A DNA stretch of 15,233 nt from an uncultured Peptococcaceae bacterium (GCA_913064925.1 CAJYBN010000045.1:1-15233); one strand, 5' to 3'. Positions 6,472 to 13,344 are shown, counted from the stretch's first letter. Notes: generated from the letters alone by a model not told the origin. Program-made: numbers and translations.

Positions 6472-6534
6472 GGCATCCCCCGCTACGCCGCAAGTATGGA
6501 ACCGCACAACCGGCGCCGGGGGACCGTTGGGGGA
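6472..6534 (+). promoter_or_regulatory. Structured leader upstream of the CAP gene, possibly a partial c-di-AMP (ydaO) riboswitch
   Basis: A large stem is formed by CCCCCG (6477-6482) with CGGGGG (6517-6522), and inside it GCCG (6487-6490) with CGGC (6511-6514). The string CGGGGGACCGTTGGGGG (6517-6533) resembles the conserved GGGGGACCC..GGGGUGAAU core of ydaO-type c-di-AMP riboswitches, which often precede cell-wall genes of this kind. However, the coding sequence begins directly afterwards, so the 3' half of such an aptamer would be missing. I see the hairpin directly; riboswitch identity is a weak inference. Confidence 0.3.
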
Positions 6535-6553
6535 AAGGAGCGTGCATAAAAAA

Positions 6554-8107
6554 ATGCCGGTAGGTAAAAGACAGCTGATGTGGATTTTCCTCGCGGGTGC
6601 GGCGCTGGCTTGTTTGGCCCTGGTGGCGGCCTGGCCGGGGACGGCGGGGGACGGTGGCGCGATAGGCGGCGCCTATGCCGCTTCGGTTTCCCGGGCCGAC
6701 GCGGTTCTGGGCGTTCCCGTAGCCGTGGGCGGCGCGCGCGAGCCGGGCTTGACGGAAGACGAGACAAAGCTCGTGCAATTAATTAACAAGGAAAGGATTA
6801 GAGCCGGTCTAGCCCCGCTGCAGGTGGACAAATTGCTCACTGTTTTGGCGCGGCTGAAGGCCGAAGATATGGCCGACAAGGGCTACCTGGCACATTACTC
6901 ACTGGTTTACGGCAGCATGGAGGACATGCTGCGCAAAGCTAAGGTGCATTACCGGGAAACTGGGGAAAACCTGGCCCGGGCTGGAACGGTGGAATCGGCC
7001 CACGTTTATTTTATGAAGAATTTCGTTACCAGGAACCGCATCCTCGACCCCGCTTTCGACCAAGTAGGCGTGGCGGTAGTGCCGGTGCACGGCTACCTTT
7101 ATGTGGTGGAATGGCTGGTGAAAGGGTCTGTACCGAAGGAAGATGGGCCAAATGAAGGTGTCGGCGGTCAAAGGAGCGGCAGTACCGGCAGCGACAGGCC
7201 CGGACGTGATGGCGCTTCGGAACCCGCGCCCGCTCCCGGCAGCGGGGACATGACGGCGGACGAACGGGAAATGTTCAACCTGGTGAACCGCGAAAGGGTG
7301 CAGCGGGGGCTGCCGGCCTTGCAGTTCGACGCTGCACTGGCGCGGCTGGCCCGCCTCAAGGCCGGAGACATGGTAGAAAACAATTACTTTGGCCACACCT
7401 CCCCCACTTACGGGTCTCCTTTTGACATGATGCGCAAGGCAGGGATCAGGTACGTTTACGCCGGGGAGAACCTGGCCATGGCGCCGACGGCGGCCAGTGC
7501 CCACACCGCGTTAATGGATTCCCGGGGTCACCGCGCCAATATATTGAACGCTGATTTCGACCGGCTGGGCATTGGCGTGGTGGAAAAGGGCCGCTACAAG
7601 TATTTTGTGCAGATGTTTACGGGTGACGGTAAAGCTGCACCCCATCGGCCCGCGCCGGAACCCCAACCGGAACCGTCGCCGCAGCCGCAACCCAGCCCGC
7701 AGCCCGGGCCTACAGCCGGCAGCATGACGGCGGAAGAAAAGCAAATGCTGGACCTGGTCAACCGCGAGCGGTTGCGCCGCGGGACAAACCCCCTGCAGGC
7801 AAATCCCGCACTGGTGCAGCTGGCCAGGCTCAAAGCGCGGGATATGATACAAAACAATTACTTCAGCCATACTTCGCCCACCTACGGGTCCCCCTTTGAC
7901 ATGATGCGGCAGTTCGGTATCCGTTACAGCTGGGCGGGGGAAAACCTGGCCGGCGCGCCCTCGGTGGAAGTAGCTCATACCAGCCTGATGAATTCGACGG
8001 GCCACCGGCGCAACATACTTAACGAGCATTTTACCCAGGTGGGCATCGGCATCGTGGACGGCGGGCCTTACGGAAAAATGTTTGTCCAAATGTTTATTCG
8101 GCCGTAA
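6554..8107 (+). CDS. Secreted protein with three CAP (SCP/PR-1-like) domains
   Basis: A 517-residue exported protein with three YkwD-like CAP domains, a family linked in spore-formers to cell wall or spore surface. A basic N-terminus and hydrophobic stretch (about 8-28) form a signal peptide. Domain 1 spans about 66-192, domain 2 about 233-357, domain 3 about 391-517. Domains 2 and 3 keep the cavity residues (H281, E305, H326; H439, E463, H484) in HTSP, AGENLA and GHR.NIL. Domain 1 keeps H114 and E138 but has T159 where the second His should be. Linkers are Gly/Ser-rich (191-232) and Pro/Gln-rich (359-388). Domains 2 and 3 are also close at DNA level, implying duplication. ATG 6554 is chosen; GTG 6542 and TTG 6527 are in-frame alternatives, the RBS AAGGAG (6535-6540) being 13 bp from the ATG. 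Confidence 0.9.
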   Translation: MPVGKRQLMWIFLAGAALACLALVAAWPGTAGDGGAIGGAYAASVSRADAVLGVPVAVGGAREPGLTEDETKLVQLINKERIRAGLAPLQVDKLLTVLARLKAEDMADKGYLAHYSLVYGSMEDMLRKAKVHYRETGENLARAGTVESAHVYFMKNFVTRNRILDPAFDQVGVAVVPVHGYLYVVEWLVKGSVPKEDGPNEGVGGQRSGSTGSDRPGRDGASEPAPAPGSGDMTADEREMFNLVNRERVQRGLPALQFDAALARLARLKAGDMVENNYFGHTSPTYGSPFDMMRKAGIRYVYAGENLAMAPTAASAHTALMDSRGHRANILNADFDRLGIGVVEKGRYKYFVQMFTGDGKAAPHRPAPEPQPEPSPQPQPSPQPGPTAGSMTAEEKQMLDLVNRERLRRGTNPLQANPALVQLARLKARDMIQNNYFSHTSPTYGSPFDMMRQFGIRYSWAGENLAGAPSVEVAHTSLMNSTGHRRNILNEHFTQVGIGIVDGGPYGKMFVQMFIRP

Positions 8108-8133
8108 ACTATCTAAATAACCGCTCTGTTTTG

Positions 8134-8165
8134 GAAGAACATTATTGTTCTTCTTCTTTTTTTCC
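8134..8165 (+). terminator. Rho-independent terminator after the CAP gene
   Basis: GAAGAACA (8134-8141) pairs with TGTTCTTC (8146-8153) around loop TTAT, followed by a long T-rich run (8154-8163). It lies 26 bp after the stop codon. Confidence 0.85.
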
Positions 8166-8192
8166 TTTTACGGGGAGAAGCACCCGTCCTGC

Positions 8193-8219
8193 ACATTTTA
8201 GACAGTCACTCATATACTA
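8193..8219 (+). promoter_or_regulatory. Sporulation-type (sigma-K or sigma-E) promoter of the SPOCS operon
   Basis: CATATACTA (8211-8219) fits the sigma-K -10 consensus CATANNNTA exactly and is also close to the sigma-E -10 CATACANT. An AC at 8193-8194 lies 16 bp upstream, where sigma-K promoters have their short -35. Transcription would start about 25 bp before the RBS of the spore-coat-type gene. The motif match is direct; use in the mother cell is inferred from the product. Confidence 0.5.
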
Positions 8220-8250
8220 TTATAGAAGTCCATTGAAAGGAGGAAAATAC

Positions 8251-9792
8251 ATGGTTGCTGCCATGACACCGGATACGGAAAAGATTACCGTCAGGCAGGT
8301 CGTTAGCGAAAACACGCAGCAAGTCGTGGCACGCGGGGAAATCACGGTACCCGGGCCCAAGCCCGATGTGGACCAAGTTATCTCTACGGAAGGGACGGCC
8401 AGCATCAAGCAGACCGATCTCTTGCCGGATAAAGCCGTGGTGGAGGGTACGGTGACCCTGCAGATGATTTATGTGGCCTTTGAGCCGGACCAGTCGGTGC
8501 ACCACATGCACGGGCAAATTCCTTTCACCACCTATGTCGACCTGCCGGGCGCGCTGCCGGGCATGGACATCAAGGCGAATGTCAAAATTGAAGACATTAA
8601 AGTCACGCGCAGCCCAAGGGATCCGCGCAAGTTTGAAGTCATCGCGGTGCTGGAAGTAACGGCCAAAGTTTTTGAAGTGCAGGAAGTGGAAGTGCTCACC
8701 CAGGTGCCCGACGGTATGGAAGCGCAATACGATACCCTTACCATTAACGAGGTGGTGGGCCGGGAAGTAAAACAGTTGATTGTCAGCGACGAGTTCGACA
8801 ACCCGCCGGAAAAACCGGAACCGGAAAAAATTTTGGACGTTGATGCTACAGCTACTGTAACCAACACGCGCATCGTAGCCAACAAAGTAATTGTGGACGG
8901 CGAGTTGACCCTGCAGATTACCTACGTGGGGGCGGTGCCGGAGCAATCGGTGCACAGCATGCACCACACCGTGCCGTTCACGGACTTTGTGGAAGTGGCG
9001 GGCGCCCGGCCTGACATGGACGTGGCGGCGGACGCTTTCGTGGAAAACTGCCAGGTGGATATCAAGGGTGACCCGGTTTTTACTGCTGACTGCGTCATCA
9101 AGCTGGACGTAAGGGTAACCGAACCCAGGGAGGTCAGGGTCGTAACAGCAGTGGCCGGAGCAACGGTCAAAACCGTGGAGTTGAACATCGAACAGCTCAT
9201 CGGTGAGGCCACCTCGCAGGTGGTTGTTCGGGAAACCTTTGAAACACCCCAGCAAAAGCCGTGCCCGGTTAAAATAATTAACGTTACCATAGATGATACC
9301 GAGGTTGCGGAAACCAAGGTGATAAACAACAAGGTGATTACCCGCGGTTTTGTGAGCGTCAAGATAGTATACGTTTCCGACAAGCCCGATCAGGCCGTGC
9401 ACGCCATGCACCAGCGGCTCAATTTCCGGACATTCGTTGAAATCCGTGGGGCTACAAAAGACATGGATGTCGACGTCAGGCCCGTGGTGGAATACATCGA
9501 CGTCGAACCCCAGGCCTGCGACGTGCATATCGAAGCCGTGATCAAAGTACAGGTTTGGGTGACGGACACGCTGCGGCGCGAAGTGGTCGTATCCCTGGTA
9601 AGCGCGGTGGAGGAAGAGTGCCCCGTGGGCGAGATCATCGATTATACCATCAAATCCGGCGACACTTTGTTTGAACTGGCGCAGCGGTATAGTACCACCG
9701 TAGCTAGGATACTGGAGCTGAATCCCGGTATCAATCCCCAGAATCTGCAAGTGGGGCAGGTTATCAAAATCCCCTGCGGAGCCAAAGGTTAA
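8251..9792 (+). CDS. SipL-like spore morphogenesis protein (three SPOCS/DUF3794 domains and LysM)
   Basis: A 513-residue protein with three tandem SPOCS (DUF3794) domains and a C-terminal LysM. This matches the layout and length of clostridial SipL, the SpoIVA-interacting protein needed to encase the forespore with coat. Repeat cores are VVEGTVTLQMIYV with VHHMHGQIPFTTYV (about 63-96), VIVDGELTLQITYV with VHSMHHTVPFTDFV (about 212-246), and VITRGFVSVKIVYV with VHAMHQRLNFRTFV (about 361-395). The LysM is at about 463-511 (YTIKSGDTLFELAQRY... LQVGQVIKIP). ATG 8251 follows AAAGGAGG (8236-8243); the frame is open upstream to 8131, but that stretch contains the previous terminator. No signal peptide, as expected for a mother-cell protein. 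The next SPOCS gene starts 24 bp downstream. True orthology to SipL, rather than a paralogous coat protein, is not certain. Confidence 0.85.
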   Translation: MVAAMTPDTEKITVRQVVSENTQQVVARGEITVPGPKPDVDQVISTEGTASIKQTDLLPDKAVVEGTVTLQMIYVAFEPDQSVHHMHGQIPFTTYVDLPGALPGMDIKANVKIEDIKVTRSPRDPRKFEVIAVLEVTAKVFEVQEVEVLTQVPDGMEAQYDTLTINEVVGREVKQLIVSDEFDNPPEKPEPEKILDVDATATVTNTRIVANKVIVDGELTLQITYVGAVPEQSVHSMHHTVPFTDFVEVAGARPDMDVAADAFVENCQVDIKGDPVFTADCVIKLDVRVTEPREVRVVTAVAGATVKTVELNIEQLIGEATSQVVVRETFETPQQKPCPVKIINVTIDDTEVAETKVINNKVITRGFVSVKIVYVSDKPDQAVHAMHQRLNFRTFVEIRGATKDMDVDVRPVVEYIDVEPQACDVHIEAVIKVQVWVTDTLRREVVVSLVSAVEEECPVGEIIDYTIKSGDTLFELAQRYSTTVARILELNPGINPQNLQVGQVIKIPCGAKG

Positions 9793-9816
9793 CCAACAAA
9801 TTAAGGAGGTATAAGC

Positions 9817-10893
9817 ATGCCGTTCCACGAGTATTTTTTCACGGAACCCGCAGAAGTTTTATGCGTGAAGGTAAAAGTTCCGGTAGTGCTGGTAGAAGAA
9901 GAAGCGCAGGTAATGGTGGACAATATCACCGTGATGCCGGAACTGGTGCGCAAGGTTGATCATATCAACGTCAGTATCATGGGCCTGCAGGTCAAGCCGG
10001 TTTTTTCGGAGCAGCCTGCCAGCCGCTGGGCGGACTTCATGGAAACCAACAACTGGGACGTTTACGGCTGGCAGCCCGGCAACATGGTCGACGTCCTGAA
10101 AAAGGTGGAAATTTCCGGAACGCTGCATAAGCAGATTTTTTACGTTGACAAGAACGATAACGTGCGGCACTTTGCCGAGGACATTTCATTCGCCAAGACC
10201 GTAGATGTCGTCGATCCTGTTCCGGTGATTAACAAGGACGAGGTTTATGCCCAGGTGCTCAGCTCCGAAGCCGACATCGACTGGGATCTGGTCAACGCCG
10301 GCCGTTTGCACCAAACCGGTAGGGTTATCGTAAGGTATAAAGTGGTAGAGGACCGGCAAATTTACGTTCAGGCCTGCCCGATGCCCGTAATATGTCCCCC
10401 CGGTAATCTTATTCAGGACCCCAGCTTCGAAGCCTGGACCGATGAAAACGGCAACGGCACGTTAATTTTCTGGGGCGCCAGCAACATATTCCAGTCTAAC
10501 AACGCGCGGAGCGGATCGTTCTCGGTGGGGTTAGGAGAAGTACCTGGGGAGAGCGCCTCGGTGTTCCAGAGCGTCAGACGCGGTATTAGGGGCGGCAATT
10601 ACTACCAGCTTTGCTTCTACGCCAATGAAGTTACGCCGCCGGCACCCGCCATCGGCTCCTTTACCCTGGAGGCTGCTATTGTCTACTATGATGCCATGGG
10701 TGTGGAAGTGGGACGCGACGCGCAAACCTTCAGTGCCACACAAATTCCCAACGGCAGCTGGGGACGCTTTTGTGTGAATTCTACGGCGCCAGCCAACGCC
10801 GCCAATGCGCTGGTTCGTTTTAACTTCTTGCCCGTGGAAGCCAATGCCAGCCAGGTGCTGCTTGATGACGTCGAGTTGATGTGCATCCGGTAA
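9817..10893 (+). CDS. SPOCS-domain protein fused to a carbohydrate-binding-like C-terminal domain
   Basis: A 358-residue protein. Residues about 90-190 contain one SPOCS/DUF3794-like unit, with the core VEISGTLHKQIFYVDKNDNV and EDISFAKTVDVVDPVP. The C-terminal half (about 197-358) has the pattern of a jelly-roll carbohydrate-binding module of the CBM4/9 or galactose-binding-like type: it opens with NLIQDPSFEAWTD, has the ARSGSFSVGLG strand and the SASVFQSV segment, and closes with QVLLDDVELMC. No signal peptide. ATG 9817 follows TTAAGGAGGT (9801-9810), 24 bp after the SipL-like gene, so it is second in the operon and ends before a strong terminator. A natural reading is a coat or crust component that binds glycans on the spore surface or cortex. 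The module assignment comes from pattern recognition and the ligand is unknown. Confidence 0.75.
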   Translation: MPFHEYFFTEPAEVLCVKVKVPVVLVEEEAQVMVDNITVMPELVRKVDHINVSIMGLQVKPVFSEQPASRWADFMETNNWDVYGWQPGNMVDVLKKVEISGTLHKQIFYVDKNDNVRHFAEDISFAKTVDVVDPVPVINKDEVYAQVLSSEADIDWDLVNAGRLHQTGRVIVRYKVVEDRQIYVQACPMPVICPPGNLIQDPSFEAWTDENGNGTLIFWGASNIFQSNNARSGSFSVGLGEVPGESASVFQSVRRGIRGGNYYQLCFYANEVTPPAPAIGSFTLEAAIVYYDAMGVEVGRDAQTFSATQIPNGSWGRFCVNSTAPANAANALVRFNFLPVEANASQVLLDDVELMCIR

Positions 10894-10915
10894 GATGCGT
10901 TGTTTGCGAGGTTTG

Positions 10916-10945
10916 ACTGTTTTTCCTTAAAAACAGTTTTTTTTT
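10916..10945 (+). terminator. Rho-independent terminator of the SPOCS operon
   Basis: ACTGTTTTT (10916-10924) pairs perfectly with AAAAACAGT (10929-10937) over loop CCTT, followed by eight T residues (10938-10945). Confidence 0.9.
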
Positions 10946-11043
10946 GCGACCGGTGTCTGGTAAAAAGCGGCATAACTTTTCCTCCACCGTCGGCATATAT
11001 TTAATTAACGTCATGACATTTTCACGGGGAGGTAGGCAACCTG

Positions 11044-11337
11044 ATGATGGATATGAGCAACATGTTGGAAATGATTCAACAGCTGCAGAAACAGTTGCGG
11101 CAAATGACGGTAAAAGTAAGTGCCGGGCGGGGCGCAGTGGAGCTGGTTATGAACGGTAACCAGGAAGTGGTGCAAATACATTTTAAACCGGAAATGGCCG
11201 GTAACCCGGCGGAACTGGCGCGGTTGACCGCGGAAGCTTTTAACGAGGCTATGCGGGAGTCCAAACAAATGGTACGGGATGAGCTTTCCCGTATAACCGG
11301 CGGCATAAACATTCCTTCCGTACCGGGGCTCATTTAA
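11044..11337 (+). CDS. YbaB/EbfC family nucleoid-associated protein
   Basis: A 97-residue member of the YbaB/EbfC DNA-binding family, dimeric proteins that coat DNA. It shows the usual N-terminal helix MLEMIQQLQKQLRQM, the strand region VKVSAGRGAVELVMNGNQEVVQIHF, and a second helix AFNEAMRESKQMVRDEL. The C-terminus ends in a short GGINIPSVPGLI tail, as is common in the family. ATG 11044 (or 11047) follows GGGGAGGT at 11026-11033. The usual chromosomal ybaB lies between dnaX and recR, whereas here the neighbours are small unknown genes, so this is probably an additional paralogue. The next gene starts 18 bp downstream, suggesting an operon. Confidence 0.85.
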   Translation: MMDMSNMLEMIQQLQKQLRQMTVKVSAGRGAVELVMNGNQEVVQIHFKPEMAGNPAELARLTAEAFNEAMRESKQMVRDELSRITGGINIPSVPGLI

Positions 11338-11355
11338 GGGCGGTGGGATGGTGCG

Positions 11356-11616
11356 ATGCCCGGTGGCGAAAAAGAATTGGAGAAAACGTTGGCGGAACTA
11401 TTGGAAGTGAAGAAAAAGTTCGACCTGGACCATGACAGGTTCTTGGTGCTGCTCAGTCTGGTTAATTTAATGGGCATTATTGATCTGCTAGAACAAAGGT
11501 TGGCGGGCGGGGGGCGCAGGGAAGGCGCTCGCCAGGGCACTAAGCCGCTGGAAGCGCCGCCCTTTGTGGGCATGTTTGGTGGGCCCAAAGGTAAGCAGCA
11601 GGCGGAAGGCCCTTGA
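11356..11616 (+). CDS. Small protein of unknown function, DHD-LVNLMG family (copy 1)
   Basis: An 86-residue protein, not recognised. The N-terminal 50 residues are predicted helical, with the signature DLDHDRFLVLLSLVNLMG (23-40) and LLEQRL following. The C-terminal part is Gly/Pro/Lys-rich and probably disordered. It aligns without gaps with the first 50 residues of the gene at 12106, with about 20 identities. No signal peptide is present; the central hydrophobic stretch is short and holds charges at both ends, so it is more likely a packing helix than a membrane anchor. ATG 11356 has only a weak G-rich RBS. It follows the YbaB gene by 18 bp and is convergent with the membrane-protein gene on the other strand. 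Confidence 0.7.
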   Translation: MPGGEKELEKTLAELLEVKKKFDLDHDRFLVLLSLVNLMGIIDLLEQRLAGGGRREGARQGTKPLEAPPFVGMFGGPKGKQQAEGP

Positions 11617-11652
11617 CAAAAAGATGCTGCCGTCCAGTCCGGGCTATTCCTG

Positions 11653-11985
11653 TTAGGCTTGCGGCAGCTCAGCGGGTAATACCGACGGGAGAGAGATATT
11701 GCCGGTTTCGGTTTCAATGGTTACCTCCTGCCCGCTCGGTGCAGGCAGCTGTTGTTCCTTTGCCGGCTGCTCAGCTGCATTGCCGGCCTCGAGCGGTTCT
11801 TTTTCCTCAACGTCGCCCGGCGGTAGGGTGTTGCTGTCCTGTACCGGTTGCGTCGGCAGTGTTTGCGGCGCCGGCCCGGTTAAACGGCATATTTCAAGGT
11901 AAATCCACCGCCACCCGGAGAAAAGCAAAGCCAGAAACAGAAAAGCAACCAAGGGGTTGGAGCGATAGAGGGTCGCTCGTTTCAA
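11653..11985 (-). CDS. Single-pass membrane protein with Pro/Glu-rich tail
   Basis: A 110-residue protein of unrecognised family. A short basic N-terminus (KRATLYRSN) precedes one membrane segment (about 10-30, PLVAFLFLALLFSGWRWIYL). An acidic, Pro/Gln/Glu-rich, low-complexity tail follows, presumably outside the membrane given the positive N-terminus. The start is TTG (11983-11985), backed by a strong RBS read on the minus strand (AAGGAGGG, about 11992-11999); the frame is open further upstream but without support. It lies alone on the minus strand between two paralogous plus-strand genes, suggesting it was inserted between or flipped during a local duplication. No function can be assigned. 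Confidence 0.65.
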   Translation of the reverse strand: MKRATLYRSNPLVAFLFLALLFSGWRWIYLEICRLTGPAPQTLPTQPVQDSNTLPPGDVEEKEPLEAGNAAEQPAKEQQLPAPSGQEVTIETETGNISLPSVLPAELPQA

Positions 11986-12105
11986 TAAAATCCCTCCTTT
12001 TTTTACTGCAAGAGAGCTTGTGAAACGCCTCTGCAATATCCTATGTGTTTGCCCGGTAAACTGTTACATTATGGCAAACCATCTTTAAAAGGAGGTTGTT
12101 CCTAT

Positions 12106-12681
12106 TTGGAGGGCAGCGAAGGAAAAGTAGAACAGGTGCTGGTGCGGTTGATGGAATACCAGGAAAAATTAGGCGTGGATCACGACGGCGTGTTAATCAT
12201 GCTCACTTTGGTCAATTTAATGGGCCTGGTAAGCACATTGAACCGCGGCGAGGCCGGCGAAGCCGCCGGTTCGAGAATGGGCGGCGGCATGGAGGCGCTG
12301 ATGGGACCGCTGCTGGCCATGCTTGCCGCTGCGGGCATGAGCAGGGGCGGTTCCGGTGCGGCAGCTCCCTTTAACCCGGCGGTGCTGCTGAGCCTGCTGG
12401 GTGGAGGAAGAGGTAAGGGCGGCCAGCCGGATCTTTCTGCACTGATGGGGCTTCTGGGTGCTTTAATGGGTGCCGGCGGGCAGCAGCAGTGCCAGGACCG
12501 CGGGACCGGGCAAGCTGCTGGAACAGCCGGGAGCAGGCCGGTACAGCGGGAAATCAACCTCGACAAAAAGGGCGGCGCGGCGCCCGGCGGGCGCGAGGCC
12601 GCAGTAACGCGGGAAACCAGGGGTACCGGCAACCGGCCGCTCAAAGCAGGGGAAGTATTGAAATGGAAATTCGGGACATGA
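12106..12681 (+). CDS. DHD-LVNLMG family protein with Gly/Ala/Met-rich repeats (copy 2)
   Basis: A 191-residue protein of unknown function. Its first 50 residues match the small protein at 11356-11616 position by position (VDHDGVLIMLTLVNLMG at 24-40). This also supports the TTG start at 12106, which has AAAAGGAGG at 12087-12095. Residues about 60-130 are low-complexity and hydrophobic, with three Leu/Met helices separated by glycine runs (ALMGPLLAMLAAAG, PAVLLSLLGGGRG, LSALMGLLGALMGAGG). The last 60 residues are polar, basic and probably disordered. No signal peptide or known catalytic motif is present. The HMA-like gene starts 28 bp downstream. A structural or assembly role is conceivable from composition, but this is speculation. 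Confidence 0.7.
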   Translation: MEGSEGKVEQVLVRLMEYQEKLGVDHDGVLIMLTLVNLMGLVSTLNRGEAGEAAGSRMGGGMEALMGPLLAMLAAAGMSRGGSGAAAPFNPAVLLSLLGGGRGKGGQPDLSALMGLLGALMGAGGQQQCQDRGTGQAAGTAGSRPVQREINLDKKGGAAPGGREAAVTRETRGTGNRPLKAGEVLKWKFGT

Positions 12682-12709
12682 TAATGAGCAAAACATGGAG
12701 GTGCATTGT

Positions 12710-12940
12710 TTGGTAGCCGACCGGGATATCGCCCACCGGGCCATACGAGTGGGCGGCTTGCGCGGCGCGGGCGGCGCCAGGGAAATAGAGCACAATTTGT
12801 TGCAGGTTGACGGCGTCAGGGAAGTTTCGGTAGCGCTGGATGAGGGCCTGGTGAGCGTGGCTTACGATCCCTCTGTGGTCAGCCCCGCTTATCTGCGCCG
12901 GGTACTCAATTCCCTGGGATACTCGCCTTACGTGCGCTAG
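12710..12940 (+). CDS. HMA-like (heavy-metal-associated fold) protein lacking the CxxC motif
   Basis: A 76-residue protein with the sequence rhythm of heavy-metal-associated domains: RVGGLRGAGGAREIEHNLLQ (strand, loop, helix), VDGVREVSVALDEGLVSVAYD (two strands), then VVSPAYLRRVLNSLGYSP (helix and the terminal GY). The usual metal-binding CxxC loop is replaced by GLRGAGG, so copper-type binding through cysteines is impossible. The start is TTG 12710 with GGAGGTG at 12697-12703 (6-bp spacing); an in-frame ATG at 12695 overlaps that RBS and is unlikely. It is the last gene of the small-gene cluster. It may have become a protein-interaction domain; function is unknown. Confidence 0.7.
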   Translation: MVADRDIAHRAIRVGGLRGAGGAREIEHNLLQVDGVREVSVALDEGLVSVAYDPSVVSPAYLRRVLNSLGYSPYVR

Positions 12941-12955
12941 AAAGCGGCCCAGCGG

Positions 12956-12980
12956 GCCGGCTGCCGGTGCGGCAGCCGGC
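12956..12980 (+). repeat. Perfect GC-only hairpin after the HMA-like gene
   Basis: GCCGGCTGCC (12956-12965) pairs with GGCAGCCGGC (12971-12980) around loop GGTGC, 16 bp after the stop. It could end transcription although no T-run follows. The right arm plus the next base (GGCAGCCGGCT) recurs at 13247-13257, on the other side of the palindromic element. Confidence 0.6.
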
Positions 12981-13344
12981 TCAGATTGCTGGCAAAGGGC
13001 GCTTCCGTTACCTTCGCTTACTCCAAATTACGCGCCGGACAACTCTAAGGCTCGCTCCGGGCGAAACCGGGCCGCCGCGGGCTTACATCCTGTTTCGGTT
13101 CAGGCTGGCGCGCGCGTCTTGCGCGCGCCTCCCGGCTTTGCTTCTTTGCTGCGCCAAGAGTTGTTATCCGGTGCTCTATATGTCGTTCGCTCTGGGAAAC
13201 GGAAGCGCCTGCTAAGTTTATCAATACTTTCGGCCGATTGCCTGCCGGCAGCCGGCTTTATTACGTGATTTGCAGCGTTTCGTTCGGCGGAACTCCAAGG
13301 AGGCTTGGCGCGCAGGATACATATTATGTAAGTTTATTTTTATA
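12981..13344. repeat. Non-coding stretch with a ~212-bp imperfect palindromic element (12998-13209)
   Basis: No convincing gene on either strand. Outer arms GGCGCTTCCGTT (12998-13009) and AACGGAAGCGCC (13198-13209) are perfect inverted repeats. Inner arms GCGCCGGACAACTCT (13032-13046) and AGAGTTGTTATCCGGTGC (13157-13174) match apart from small bulges. The interior has a perfect hairpin, GGCGCGCGC and GCGCGCGCC with loop GTCTT, and a degraded CGAAACCGG/CCTGTTTCG pair. The layout suggests a MITE-like or other dispersed palindromic repeat rather than a regulatory RNA. Further right, CCAAG and CTTGG form another short hairpin near 13299-13312. Confidence 0.55.

Noticed and set aside
8206..9828. 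540-codon minus-strand frame opposite the SPOCS-LysM gene
   Set aside because: His/Asp/Phe-rich translation is the mirror of the Val/Glu/Lys-rich coding strand; no recognisable domain or RBS, and it crosses the intergenic promoter.
11627..11668. GCTGCCG/CGGCAGC pair as a bidirectional terminator between convergent genes
   Set aside because: The loop is too long (about 28 nt), there is no T-run, and the right arm lies inside the minus-strand coding sequence.
12043..12105. ATG 12043 as start of the second DHD-family gene
   Set aside because: TTG 12106 has AAAAGGAGG at proper spacing, and alignment with the paralogue begins exactly there.
12998..13209. CRISPR-like array
   Set aside because: The repeats are inverted and nested, not direct and regularly spaced.
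12967..13215. 82-codon ORF in the gap before the iron-sulfur gene
   Set aside because: It coincides with the nested inverted repeats, has Arg/Leu/Cys-rich translation and no RBS.
12956..13260. Possible structured RNA or tRNA in the intergenic gap
   Set aside because: The folding is explained by long inverted repeats; no tRNA T-loop or CCA end and no known riboswitch core was seen.
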